From Streptomyces xylophagus (GTDB taxonomy: Bacteria; Actinomycetota; Actinomycetes; Streptomycetales; Streptomycetaceae): a stretch of DNA of 64,000 bases. The position numbers and the translations under genes were made by a program. The notes beneath the pieces were generated by a model. That model had not been told where the DNA came from. It saw only the letters and a program-made list of their open reading frames with translations, and made no database searches. Below are positions 26,036-33,279 of this stretch, one piece after another. Location: contig NZ_JNWO01000020.1 of the NCBI RefSeq assembly GCF_000716435.1, forward strand, positions 62,001 to 126,000, in the 5' to 3' direction. Within the stretch, counting starts at the first letter, position 1, and every line of letters starts with the position of its first letter.

Positions 26036-27052
26036 TCAGAACAGCGCGCTGTACGCGTTCAGCGCGGGCTGTCCGCCGAGGTGGGCGTAGAGCACGGTGG
26101 AGTCGGCGGCGATCTCACCGCGTGCGACCAGGTCGATCATCCCGGCCATGGACTTGCCCTCGTACACCGGGTCGGTGACCATGCCCTCGGTGCGGGCGGC
26201 GAGGCGCATCGCCTCCAGGGTGGTCTCGTCGGGGATGCCGTAGATGCCGGCGTGGTAGCGGTCGTCGAGTTCGACGTCGTCGATTGTCAACTCCCGCTTT
26301 ACCCCGATCAGTTGACCGGTGCCGTGCGCGATACGGGCCACCTGCTCGCGGGTCTCGGCGGGCTTGGCCGAGGCGTCGATGCCGAGCACGCGGCGCTCGC
26401 GGCCGCCCGCCTCCTCGATCGCCTTGAACCCGGCGACCATGCCGGCCTGGGTGGAACCGGTCACCGAGCACACCACCACGGTGTCGAAGAAGACGCCCAA
26501 CTCCCGCTCCTGCTCGGCGACTTCATGGGCCCAGTTGGCGAACCCGAGGCCGCCGAGCGGGTGGTCGGAGGCGCCGGCGGGGATGGCGTACGGCTTGCCG
26601 CCCGACTCCTCGACCTCCCGCAGCGCCTGCTCCCAGCTCTCCTTGAAGCCGATGCCGAAGCCGGCCTTCACCAGGCGTACGTCCGCTCCGGCGAGGCGGC
26701 TGATCAGGATGTTGCCGACCTTGTCGTAGACGGAGTCGGGCCACTCCACCCAACTCTCCTGGATCAGCACGCACTTGAGCCCGGCGCGGGCGGCACAGGC
26801 GGCGACCTGGCGGGTGTGGTTGGACTGCACGCCGCCGATGGAGACGAGGGTGTCGCAGCCCTTCGCGAGGGCGTCGGCGACGAGGTACTCCAGCTTGCGG
26901 GTCTTGTTGCCGCCGTACGCCACACCGGAGTTGCAGTCCTCGCGCTTGGCCCACAGGGCGGCGCCGCCGAGGTGGGCGGTGAGGCGCTCCAGCGGGTGGA
27001 CGGGCGAGGGGCCGAAGAGGAGGGGGTAACGGTCGTACGAGGAAAGGGACAT
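26036..27052 (-). CDS. acdS: 1-aminocyclopropane-1-carboxylate (ACC) deaminase
   Basis: PLP fold type II enzyme of 338 aa that opens the ring of ACC, the plant ethylene precursor, to 2-oxobutyrate and ammonia. Sequence runs [16 protein letters not shown] with the PLP Lys50, [23 protein letters not shown]. The residues that separate true ACC deaminase from D-cysteine desulfhydrase are present: Tyr297-Glu298 in DPVYEGKS and Leu325 in YAHLGG (equivalent to 294/295/322 in the Pseudomonas enzyme). It follows a GntR gene by 47 bp. It is strong evidence for plant-associated metabolism. Confidence 0.9.
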   Translation of the reverse strand: MSLSSYDRYPLLFGPSPVHPLERLTAHLGGAALWAKREDCNSGVAYGGNKTRKLEYLVADALAKGCDTLVSIGGVQSNHTRQVAACAARAGLKCVLIQESWVEWPDSVYDKVGNILISRLAGADVRLVKAGFGIGFKESWEQALREVEESGGKPYAIPAGASDHPLGGLGFANWAHEVAEQERELGVFFDTVVVCSVTGSTQAGMVAGFKAIEEAGGRERRVLGIDASAKPAETREQVARIAHGTGQLIGVKRELTIDDVELDDRYHAGIYGIPDETTLEAMRLAARTEGMVTDPVYEGKSMAGMIDLVARGEIAADSTVLYAHLGGQPALNAYSALF

Positions 27053-27099
27053 GGGGGTTCTCCCGGGTCGGTCGGGGGCAGTGATCGGTCCAGCGCTGG

Positions 27100-27747
27100 T
27101 CAGTCGGGGTCGGCGAGGCCTTCGAGGCCACGCCAGATCTCCGCCGTCACGCGGACCGCGTCGTCCACGTCACCGTCGGCGCAGGCCTCGATGAGCCGCT
27201 CGTGCAGGCCTGCCGAACGGCAGTTGCCGCCCTCTCCGAAGCGTCGTCGCTCCAGCCGGCGGATCAGCGGGGTGTAGCGGGCGACGGTGGTGGCGGCGGC
27301 GCGGTTGCCGCTCACGTGGACCAGGACGTCGTGCAGTTCGTCGTCGGCGCGCAGCGCGGCGTCCACGTCCCCGGCCCGCACGGCGGCGGCGAACCTGTCG
27401 TTGGCCGCACGCATCACGTCAACGTCCGTTTCCCGCAAGCGGGGTACGGCGACCCGGGTGACCAACTCATGCAGGGCGCCGACCACGGCGGCGGCGTCCC
27501 GTACGTCGGCGGCCACCACCGGGGTCACCCGCGTGTAGCTCTGCGGTTTGCTCTCCAGGAGCCCGTCGTCCACGAGCCGCGAGAACGCCTCCCGCACCGG
27601 CGCCCGCGAAAGCCCGAGCCGCTCCGCCAGCTCGGCGTCGCGCACCACCGCACCGGGTTCGATCTCTCCGGCCACGATGGCGTCGCGGATCGCTTCGTAG
27701 GCGCGGTCCCGGAGGAGGGTGCGGGGGACGGGGTGCAGGGCTTCCAT
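27100..27747 (-). CDS. GntR-family (FCD) regulator upstream of acdS
   Basis: A 215-aa regulator with winged HTH ([19 protein letters not shown]) and FCD ligand domain. Co-oriented with and 47 bp upstream of acdS, so probably co-transcribed and controlling it. TTGTGT-N18-TAACAT lies just before the ATG with the start point expected at or next to the A of the ATG and no Shine-Dalgarno, so the mRNA may be leaderless. Confidence 0.87.
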   Translation of the reverse strand: MEALHPVPRTLLRDRAYEAIRDAIVAGEIEPGAVVRDAELAERLGLSRAPVREAFSRLVDDGLLESKPQSYTRVTPVVAADVRDAAAVVGALHELVTRVAVPRLRETDVDVMRAANDRFAAAVRAGDVDAALRADDELHDVLVHVSGNRAAATTVARYTPLIRRLERRRFGEGGNCRSAGLHERLIEACADGDVDDAVRVTAEIWRGLEGLADPD

Positions 27748-27828
27748 AGATTGAAATGTTAGATGTCAGTGCCAGATGCACACAAGGGGCCAACCGATTT
27801 CCATGCACCCCAGAGGTCGACCCGAGGC

Positions 27829-27858
27829 TGCAACTGCTACCGCCGGGCCTGCTACCGT
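27829..27858 (+). promoter_or_regulatory. Candidate promoter for the small peptide gene
   Basis: TGCAAC (27829-27834) and TACCGT (27853-27858) with an 18-bp spacer. It would start a transcript of about 330 bases that includes the 9-codon and 42-codon frames and ends at the hairpin 28161-28204. The -35 match is moderate. Confidence 0.35.
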
Positions 27859-27946
27859 GGAGGCGTCGCGTACTTCTTGTCACGCGATTGGATCTTCAAC
27901 CCGTGTCTGGTGCGCAGAGCCCAGCGAGCTCATCTTGATCTCAGAC

Positions 27947-27976
27947 ATGAGTCCTTCCTTCAACACGCCTGGATAG
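27947..27976 (+). CDS. Possible 9-codon leader ORF
   Basis: ATG to TAG frame encoding MSPSFNTPG, ending 6 bases before the start of the 42-aa peptide gene. The ribosome-binding site is weak. Could couple translation or be fortuitous. Confidence 0.2.
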   Translation: MSPSFNTPG

Positions 27977-27982
27977 GTACTC

Positions 27983-28111
27983 ATGCTGGAATTTCGCATC
28001 GTCGCGTCAGGACACACGGCATACCTGGCCCTCATACTGATCGCACTCGCATTCTGCGGCCGCAAAGCTCTACTCAAGGCAATCCACAGGTTGATCCGCG
28101 GCCGGAAGTAG
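27983..28111 (+). CDS. Possible small single-helix membrane peptide (42 aa)
   Basis: The peptide opens MLEFRIVASGHTAYL, then has a hydrophobic helix AYLALILIALAFC (about residues 13-25) and a strongly basic C-terminal tail rich in Lys and Arg ending IRGRK. Size, one helix and basic tail resemble small membrane-acting peptides such as type I toxins, but no family is recognised. GGATAGG lies 5-11 bases upstream. The DNA here is lower in GC than its surroundings. It lies between a possible promoter (27829) and a strong hairpin (28161). Confidence 0.4.
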   Translation: MLEFRIVASGHTAYLALILIALAFCGRKALLKAIHRLIRGRK

Positions 28112-28160
28112 CCGAGAGAGTACAGAGACAGATCAGGGATGACTGACAGTCACTTCCTGT

Positions 28161-28204
28161 GAATGTCCTTTCCGTCACCGACTGAGGCGGCGGAAAGGAC
28201 ATTC
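28161..28204. terminator. Strong hairpin between small ORF and intein-like gene
   Basis: Perfect 14-bp inverted repeat GAATGTCCTTTCCG (28161-28174) and CGGAAAGGACATTC (28191-28204) with a 16-base loop. It is placed to end both the plus-strand small transcript and the minus-strand intein-like gene. Confidence 0.65.
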
Positions 28205-28213
28205 GGGCGAAGA

Positions 28214-29449
28214 TCACCGGATTACAGGAAACGACTGGTGCACAGCGCCCGTCACGAGGCCATTGACCACGAACAGGCCAGAGGGATTCGTCGTGACCCC
28301 GTAGACATTTCGTGTTCCGATTGCCGAAATACTCTTGACGCGATCCAGCGTCACAGATTCGTCGTAACCATGCATTTCACTGCGAGCTGGAGTGACATGT
28401 TCGACTGCCTCCACAACCTCCTTCAGCCTGGACGCCTTGTACCCCACACGAAGGTCTAGGAGCCCGGCGAGGCGAACGAGTGCGGTAGCTCGCGAAATCT
28501 CCACGATTTGGATGGGTCGTCGACTCACGACTAGGTAGCCATTGATTGAATGCCCCCATTTTTGCTGCCTTTGGTCCACCCGAACCCTGTTGGAGACCCC
28601 AAGACGCAAGAGGGCATCGGAAACTTGACTAGCCAGCAGAGCCGATACCGTGGCGAACTCAACGGAACCATGTACCGTGCCTCGGGGATTGATTCGTTCA
28701 CGAACACAACCATCGGTGTCAACAAGCCCTGAAAGACAGCCGATCCAGAAGTCACGGCTCAGTTGCATTTCAGGAAGCCGCTTCTCGTCACACCGCTGGC
28801 CCCACACTTCGAAGCGCCGAAGGCATTCTGTGACCGGGTTGCGATGTCCCGCCCTGAAGGGAAAACGCAGACGCACGATAGTCCCCTGTGGAATCTCACG
28901 TACACCACACCCGTACTCTGCAGCAAAACCACGCATGAACTCCACAGCACCATCGAGAGGATCACCGTGGAACTCTGGAGTGCAGGACGTCATCCCGCCA
29001 TCGCCAAGCATGGCGCCAACGAAATACCCCTCTCTCGCGTCACCCTCAGTCCCAAAGTGGGCAGCGGTCAACGGGACCGGCACTCGATCACCCGGAACCA
29101 GGGCATCGGTTCGCTTCCATTCCCATGACTTTCGCCCTGTCCGCCGTTGTGTCACCCATTGCTGGTCGAGTGCGACTTCGACGGTGCGACCGGAAACGAA
29201 CCGGATGCTTCTGACCTCCTTCGGGATGCCCTCGAACCAAGCGCCCAGAACCGCAGGGCCAAGCTCACCGACCGAATGGTCACGCGGGCCTTGGTTAGCG
29301 CCGTACCGAACCGGCCTGGTGTCCCATTCCTTACTGAAGGCAAGTACAGGGAGCCGCCTCGCAACGACTTCCTCGATCGCACGCGCCGAGCCATCGGGGA
29401 GCCACACCCGAGAGCCCTCAGCGACCCCTCCCTGCGATTCCGTGTCCAC
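28214..29449 (-). CDS. Freestanding degenerate intein with LAGLIDADG homing endonuclease
   Basis: A 411-aa protein laid out as an intein without exteins. The N-terminal Hint block (GVAEGSRVWLPDGSARAIEEV region, residues 8-28) has Gly where Cys/Ser 1 should be. Block B has ALDQQW where TxxH is expected. The C-terminal block reads FVVNGLVTGAVHQS, with Gln in place of the terminal Asn. Two LAGLIDADG helices, GYFVGAMLGDGG and CLSGLVDTDGC, keep their Asp residues. A stop codon eight codons upstream excludes an N-extein; only 6 residues follow HQS. So splicing looks dead while DNA cleavage may be intact. Lower GC than the neighbours suggests transfer. The GTG start has GGGGAGGGG close upstream. Confidence 0.75.
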   Translation of the reverse strand: MDTESQGGVAEGSRVWLPDGSARAIEEVVARRLPVLAFSKEWDTRPVRYGANQGPRDHSVGELGPAVLGAWFEGIPKEVRSIRFVSGRTVEVALDQQWVTQRRTGRKSWEWKRTDALVPGDRVPVPLTAAHFGTEGDAREGYFVGAMLGDGGMTSCTPEFHGDPLDGAVEFMRGFAAEYGCGVREIPQGTIVRLRFPFRAGHRNPVTECLRRFEVWGQRCDEKRLPEMQLSRDFWIGCLSGLVDTDGCVRERINPRGTVHGSVEFATVSALLASQVSDALLRLGVSNRVRVDQRQQKWGHSINGYLVVSRRPIQIVEISRATALVRLAGLLDLRVGYKASRLKEVVEAVEHVTPARSEMHGYDESVTLDRVKSISAIGTRNVYGVTTNPSGLFVVNGLVTGAVHQSFPVIR

Positions 29450-29560
29450 AACCCCTCCCCGCCCTCACCCGACAGCAGTACGAGAGGGGAACGCTATTGC
29501 GATACAGAAGGCGAGCTCAGCAGTTCGAGCAAAGATCACTCGTTCGAGGGATGCGAAGCG

Positions 29561-31009
29561 TCAGCGCTTCTGCCGCTTCCACGGCCCCGTGATCGCCAGC
29601 ATGATCCCCGGCGTCTGGATGTTCGCGAACAGGGTCCTGCCGTCGGGTGAGAAGGTCACGCCGGTGAACTCGCTGTATTCCGGCTTCTCTTCGGTGCCGA
29701 TGTTGAGTTCGTTGCGGGCGATCGGGTACGTGCGGCCGGAGTCGGTCGCGCCGAACAGGTGCTGGACGCCCTCGCCGTCCTCGGCGATGACGAGGCCGCC
29801 GTAGGGAGAGACCGTGATGTTGTCGGGGCCGTCGAACGCGCCGTCCACGGACGGGTCGGGGTTGACGCCGAGGAGGACCTTGAGGGTGAGGGTGCGGCGC
29901 TTGGGGTCGTAGAACCAGACGGCGCCGTCGTGCTGGACGGGGCTCTCCGTGCGGGCGAACGAGGAGACGATGTACGTGCCGCCGTCACCCCACCACATGC
30001 CCTCCAGCTTGCGGGCACGGGTGACCTGGCCGGCGGTGAACTGCTTGCGGACGGACACCGACTTCGCGTCGCGGTCGGGGACGGTCACCCAGTCGACGCC
30101 GTACACCGTGCCGATCTTCGTGGCGCGGGAGAGGTCGTCGACGAACTGGCCGCCGGAGTCGAAGCACTTGAAGGCCTGGAGGACACCCGCGTCGTCGGCG
30201 AGGGTGCGGAGCTTGCCGCGGCCGTGGTGGAAGTGCTCGGGCGGGGTCCAGCGGTAGAGGAGGCCGTTCGGGTTGGCCGCGTCCTCGGTCAGGTAGAGGT
30301 GGCCGCGCTTGGGGTCGACCACCACCGCTTCGTGGGCGTAGCGGCCAAGTGCCTTGATCGGCTTGGGGTTTCGGTTGGCGCGGCGGTCTACCGGGTCGAC
30401 CTCGAAGACATATCCGTGGTCCTTGGTGAAGCCGTTCGTGCCGGTCTTGTCCTCGGTCTCCTCGCAGGTGAGCCAGGTGTCCCAAGGGGTGTTGCCGCCC
30501 GCGCAGTTGGTGGCGGTGCCGGCGATGCCGACCCACTCGGCGACGTGGTCGCGGCGGACCTCGACGACCGTGCAACCGCCGGCCGCGGCGGGGTCGTAGA
30601 CGAGGCCCTCGGTGAGCGGGACCGGGTGGGGCCAGTTGGCGCGGGGGCCGGCCAGCTCGTGGTTGTTGACGAGGAGGGTGGCGCCGCGCGGGCCGTCGAA
30701 GGTGGACGTGCCGTCGTGGTTGGAGGGCGTGAACTCGCCCGACTCCAGTTTGGTCTTGCCGCTGTAGGTGATGACGCGGTATTTGAAGCCGGCGGGGAGG
30801 GCGAGGAGGCCGTCCGGGTCGGCGATCAGCGGTCCGTAGCCGACGCCGACGTGCCCGTGTCCGTACTCGGCCGCGGACTCCTCGCTGTCGGTGTCGGTGG
30901 ACGCGAGGGCGTTCGGCGCGGTGGCGAGGGCGCCGACGCTGCCCGCCAGGGCGACCCCGGCACCTGTGATCGCGGATTTCGCTGCGAAGTCTCTACGGGT
31001 GAGCGACAT
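29561..31009 (-). CDS. PhoX-family (DUF839) alkaline phosphatase-like protein, Tat-exported
   Basis: Secreted beta-propeller protein of 482 aa. The N terminus SLTRRDFAAKS is a Tat motif (Arg5-Arg6) followed by a hydrophobic stretch with a likely cleavage after Ala36. The mature part has the DUF839 signatures NNHELAG, CEETEDK, YAHEAVVVDP and LYLTEDA, rich in acidic Ca2+/Fe ligands. Known members release phosphate from phosphoesters outside the cell. AGGAGA precedes the ATG. A pair of 11-bp-spaced GTTCA repeats upstream resembles a PHO box, suggesting PhoP control. The phosphatase activity is inferred from family. Confidence 0.85.
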   Translation of the reverse strand: MSLTRRDFAAKSAITGAGVALAGSVGALATAPNALASTDTDSEESAAEYGHGHVGVGYGPLIADPDGLLALPAGFKYRVITYSGKTKLESGEFTPSNHDGTSTFDGPRGATLLVNNHELAGPRANWPHPVPLTEGLVYDPAAAGGCTVVEVRRDHVAEWVGIAGTATNCAGGNTPWDTWLTCEETEDKTGTNGFTKDHGYVFEVDPVDRRANRNPKPIKALGRYAHEAVVVDPKRGHLYLTEDAANPNGLLYRWTPPEHFHHGRGKLRTLADDAGVLQAFKCFDSGGQFVDDLSRATKIGTVYGVDWVTVPDRDAKSVSVRKQFTAGQVTRARKLEGMWWGDGGTYIVSSFARTESPVQHDGAVWFYDPKRRTLTLKVLLGVNPDPSVDGAFDGPDNITVSPYGGLVIAEDGEGVQHLFGATDSGRTYPIARNELNIGTEEKPEYSEFTGVTFSPDGRTLFANIQTPGIMLAITGPWKRQKR

Positions 31010-31082
31010 GGTGTCTCCTGTGACGGTGGGTGTGCCGTGGAGGGTGGCGGACCTCGGTCGGCGCCACGCTTCCGCCCATGCC

Positions 31083-31098
31083 TGAACGGGAGTTGAAC
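31083..31098 (-). promoter_or_regulatory. PHO-box-like direct repeat upstream of the phoX-like gene
   Basis: On the minus strand GTTCAACTCCC is followed directly by GTTCAGG, giving two GTTCA units spaced 11 bp, 74-90 bp before the phoX-like start. Streptomyces PhoP binds GTTCACC units at 11-bp spacing. Only the first five bases of each unit match, so confidence is limited. Confidence 0.35.
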
Positions 31099-31274
31099 AC
31101 CGAGCGACATCACCAGTCTCTCTTCCATGAATCCGTATGCACTCCCCCACGAGACCCAAAAGTCCTTCGTCCCGGGCGAATTGACCGGCCGCCGCTTCGA
31201 AAGCAAGGTCAAAAGGGATGGATTGGACAGAAAGTATGGATCAGGGCGATATTCGTGATTCATTTCAGATTGCC

Positions 31275-31304
31275 TTGACTCCGCCCGCTCTCCGGCCATA
31301 GACC
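31275..31304 (+). promoter_or_regulatory. Promoter candidate for the protease operon
   Basis: TTGACT and TAGACC separated by 18 bp, with transcription expected near 31311, about 130 bases upstream of the protease start. Confidence 0.45.
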
Positions 31305-31444
31305 TGAAGAGCACACCGCGGAAGGCCGGTTCACGAATCCGGCCCGTGTGAGCGGGAAGTGCCCATTGAACGGCCCTTTCGAGAAGGCGCGATCGCCGCA
31401 GCCCATAAGGGACCAAGAGCCGCAATCTGATGAGGTGGTCTGGC

Positions 31445-32608
31445 GTGAGCCAGCCCGAGATGATGCGAGGACCGACTGGTGGTCAGCTGAGTGACAGCTC
31501 CCGCCAGCAAGCGAACTCAGACTTCCTGCGGCCGCAGTCGCCGCTGGCCAACGTCGTCGGCTTCGGCCACGGCGTGAAGTGGATCGACGGACAGGCCACC
31601 GGTGAAGCAGCCGTGCTGGTGTTCGTGACCCAGAAGGTTCCGGAGTCCCAGCTCCCCGAGCGGGATGTCATCCCGCGCACGATGGACGACGGCACTCCCA
31701 CCGACGTCGTCGCGGTCGGCCATGTCGCCGCGCAGCGTCAGCAGCAGCAACGCAGGACCCCGGGCCGCTCCGAGGACCGCGGTGGCTCCTACCAGTCCGA
31801 CGGCGGCGCGTCCGAGCAACTCGCGGGCCTGGCCCAGCCGTTGCTGGAAGAGCTCGGCGGGATCGGCCAGTTCGAGCCGCCGATGCTCAAGCGCCGTATG
31901 CGCCCGGCCCGTTCGGGCGTCTCGGTCGGCAACGTACGGGTGACCGCGGGCACGATGGGCAGCGTGGTGTACGACTTCCTGCCGGGCGCCTCCGTGGACC
32001 CGCCGGGTCCCGGCCTCGGCACCCCCGCGAAGTTCTACGTCCTCTCCAACAACCACGTACTGGCCGACTGCAACCGTGCCCAGCTGGGCAGTCCGATCCT
32101 GCAGCCCGGCGCGTACGACGGCGGTACGGACCCGGCGGACCGCCTCGCGACCCTGGACCGGTTCATCCCGATCCAGTTCGCGCCGCAGACCCCGGTGGAG
32201 CGCCACAACAACGTGGTGGACTGCGCACTCGGCGCCGTGGACTTCCAGGACGCCACCCGTGAGCAGCACTTCAGCGGTGCGCCGCGCGCCTGGCGGCGCA
32301 AGGCCAACGTCTCGGTCGGCGACCTGGTGAAGAAGACCGGCCGTACGACGAACATCAGCTTCGGCCGGATCATCGCGACCGACGTCACGATCGACGTCGG
32401 CTACGGCACGGCGGGCACGGCCCGGTTCAAGGACCAGGTGCTGACGACGAGCATCTCGGCGGGCGGCGACTCCGGTTCGCTGGTGACCTCCCTCGACAAC
32501 GTCGCGACCGGTCTGCTCTTCGCGGGCTCCTCGGTCGTCACCGTGGCCAACCACATCGAGAACGTCCGCGCACTGCTGCGGGTGGAGATCGCCGAGCAGC
32601 TGGCCTGA
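31445..32608 (+). CDS. Trypsin/chymotrypsin-like serine protease domain protein
   Basis: A 387-aa protein whose C-terminal half is a PA-clan protease. SNNHVLAD gives His204, NNVVDCALG Asp259 and GGDSGSLV the nucleophile Ser343, spaced as in the family. The first 150 residues are Gln/Arg-rich and unassigned. No signal peptide is seen, so it may act inside the cell or leave by another route. The GTG at 31445 is preferred because GAGG lies upstream; an ATG five codons earlier is possible. It is followed 57 bp later by a 148-aa unknown gene, probably in one operon. Confidence 0.8.
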   Translation: MSQPEMMRGPTGGQLSDSSRQQANSDFLRPQSPLANVVGFGHGVKWIDGQATGEAAVLVFVTQKVPESQLPERDVIPRTMDDGTPTDVVAVGHVAAQRQQQQRRTPGRSEDRGGSYQSDGGASEQLAGLAQPLLEELGGIGQFEPPMLKRRMRPARSGVSVGNVRVTAGTMGSVVYDFLPGASVDPPGPGLGTPAKFYVLSNNHVLADCNRAQLGSPILQPGAYDGGTDPADRLATLDRFIPIQFAPQTPVERHNNVVDCALGAVDFQDATREQHFSGAPRAWRRKANVSVGDLVKKTGRTTNISFGRIIATDVTIDVGYGTAGTARFKDQVLTTSISAGGDSGSLVTSLDNVATGLLFAGSSVVTVANHIENVRALLRVEIAEQLA

Positions 32609-32665
32609 CGGTCACTCGACATCCGTAACGGTCATTCAACACCCGTACCGGAAGAGGGAATCAGC

Positions 32666-33112
32666 ATGACCACGCAGGCCAAGCGGCAGAAGGGCCACAC
32701 CGGCTCCGAGCACCGCTTCCACAATCCCCAGGGCGCGGAAGTCAAGACGCGCGACGAGGCGTTCGCCTCCCAGCAGGACATGACCGCCGAGGCGGTCTCC
32801 GCGTCCGCGCAGCTGGAACTGCACAACGGGGCGATGACGTTCGCCATCGAGGTGCGGTACAACCCCAACACCTACCCGCACGTCGTGACCGGCGGTCAGA
32901 TCACCTCCGGCATCAGCGGCGCCCCCTGGGACATCACGGGCGGCTTCATGGGCGAGACGATCCGCCTCGACGCGAAGCGCACCGGCCAGGGCTCCTATGC
33001 CAACGCGATGACCCTCGTCGGCGAGTTCCAGAACCCGCCGGCCTACCGGGGTACGTACGGCTTCAACGGGGACACCTCGTCGTTCAAGCACACGACGAGC
33101 TACCACTGCTGA
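32666..33112 (+). CDS. Hypothetical protein paired with the protease
   Basis: A 148-aa protein with a polar N terminus (Lys/Gln/His-rich to residue 50) and a C-terminal beta-rich part containing repeated Gly and aromatic residues (GGQITSGISGAPWDITGGF, YRGTYGFNG). It has a single Cys, which is the last residue. No signal peptide or membrane segment. Not recognised. AGAGGGAATC precedes the ATG. Co-transcription with the protease suggests it may be its substrate or partner. Confidence 0.65.
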   Translation: MTTQAKRQKGHTGSEHRFHNPQGAEVKTRDEAFASQQDMTAEAVSASAQLELHNGAMTFAIEVRYNPNTYPHVVTGGQITSGISGAPWDITGGFMGETIRLDAKRTGQGSYANAMTLVGEFQNPPAYRGTYGFNGDTSSFKHTTSYHC

Positions 33113-33126
33113 GGCGGTGAACGGTC

Positions 33127-33158
33127 GGGGTGTGGGGAGGCCGGCGGCCCCACACCCC
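33127..33158 (+). terminator. Terminator of the protease operon
   Basis: GGGGTGTGGGG (33127-33137) and CCCCACACCCC (33148-33158), a perfect 11-bp stem with 10-base loop, 14 bp after the stop codon. Confidence 0.75.
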
Positions 33159-33162
33159 GGCT

Positions 33163-33279
33163 TTCCGCGTCAACTCCCTTGCCGGGAAGGCGCCTTGGAA
33201 GCAGTCCCAACTCCCTGGCTGGGACCGCGCCTTGAACGCGGCCTCAATTCCCTTGCTGGGAACGCGCCTTGAAGGCCGC
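33163..33279. repeat. Three 37-bp tandem repeats across a gene's 3' end
   Basis: The core CGCCTTG recurs at 33191, 33228 and 33265, exactly 37 bp apart, with imperfect flanks (ACTCCCTTG..GGGA..GCGCCTTG). The last copy encodes the C terminus of the gene at 33244 and the other two lie beyond its stop. As 37 is not a multiple of three they are not in-frame extensions. The outer limits are approximate. Confidence 0.65.

Larger units (their letters stand above)
31010..31444. promoter_or_regulatory. Divergent regulatory region phoX-like / protease
   Basis: This 435-bp gap is AT-richer than its surroundings and holds no gene. It contains the PHO-box-like repeats (31083-31098, minus strand) and a vegetative-type promoter (31275-31304, plus strand). 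Confidence 0.5.

Noticed and set aside
27763..28146. 127-codon plus-strand frame in the low-GC pocket
   Set aside because: Unlikely composition (His/Arg-rich without order), no ribosome-binding site, and it overlaps the better-supported 42-aa frame.
33163..33279. Possible CRISPR array at the 37-bp repeats
   Set aside because: The copies are tandem without spacers, only three and imperfect, partly coding, and no cas gene is present.
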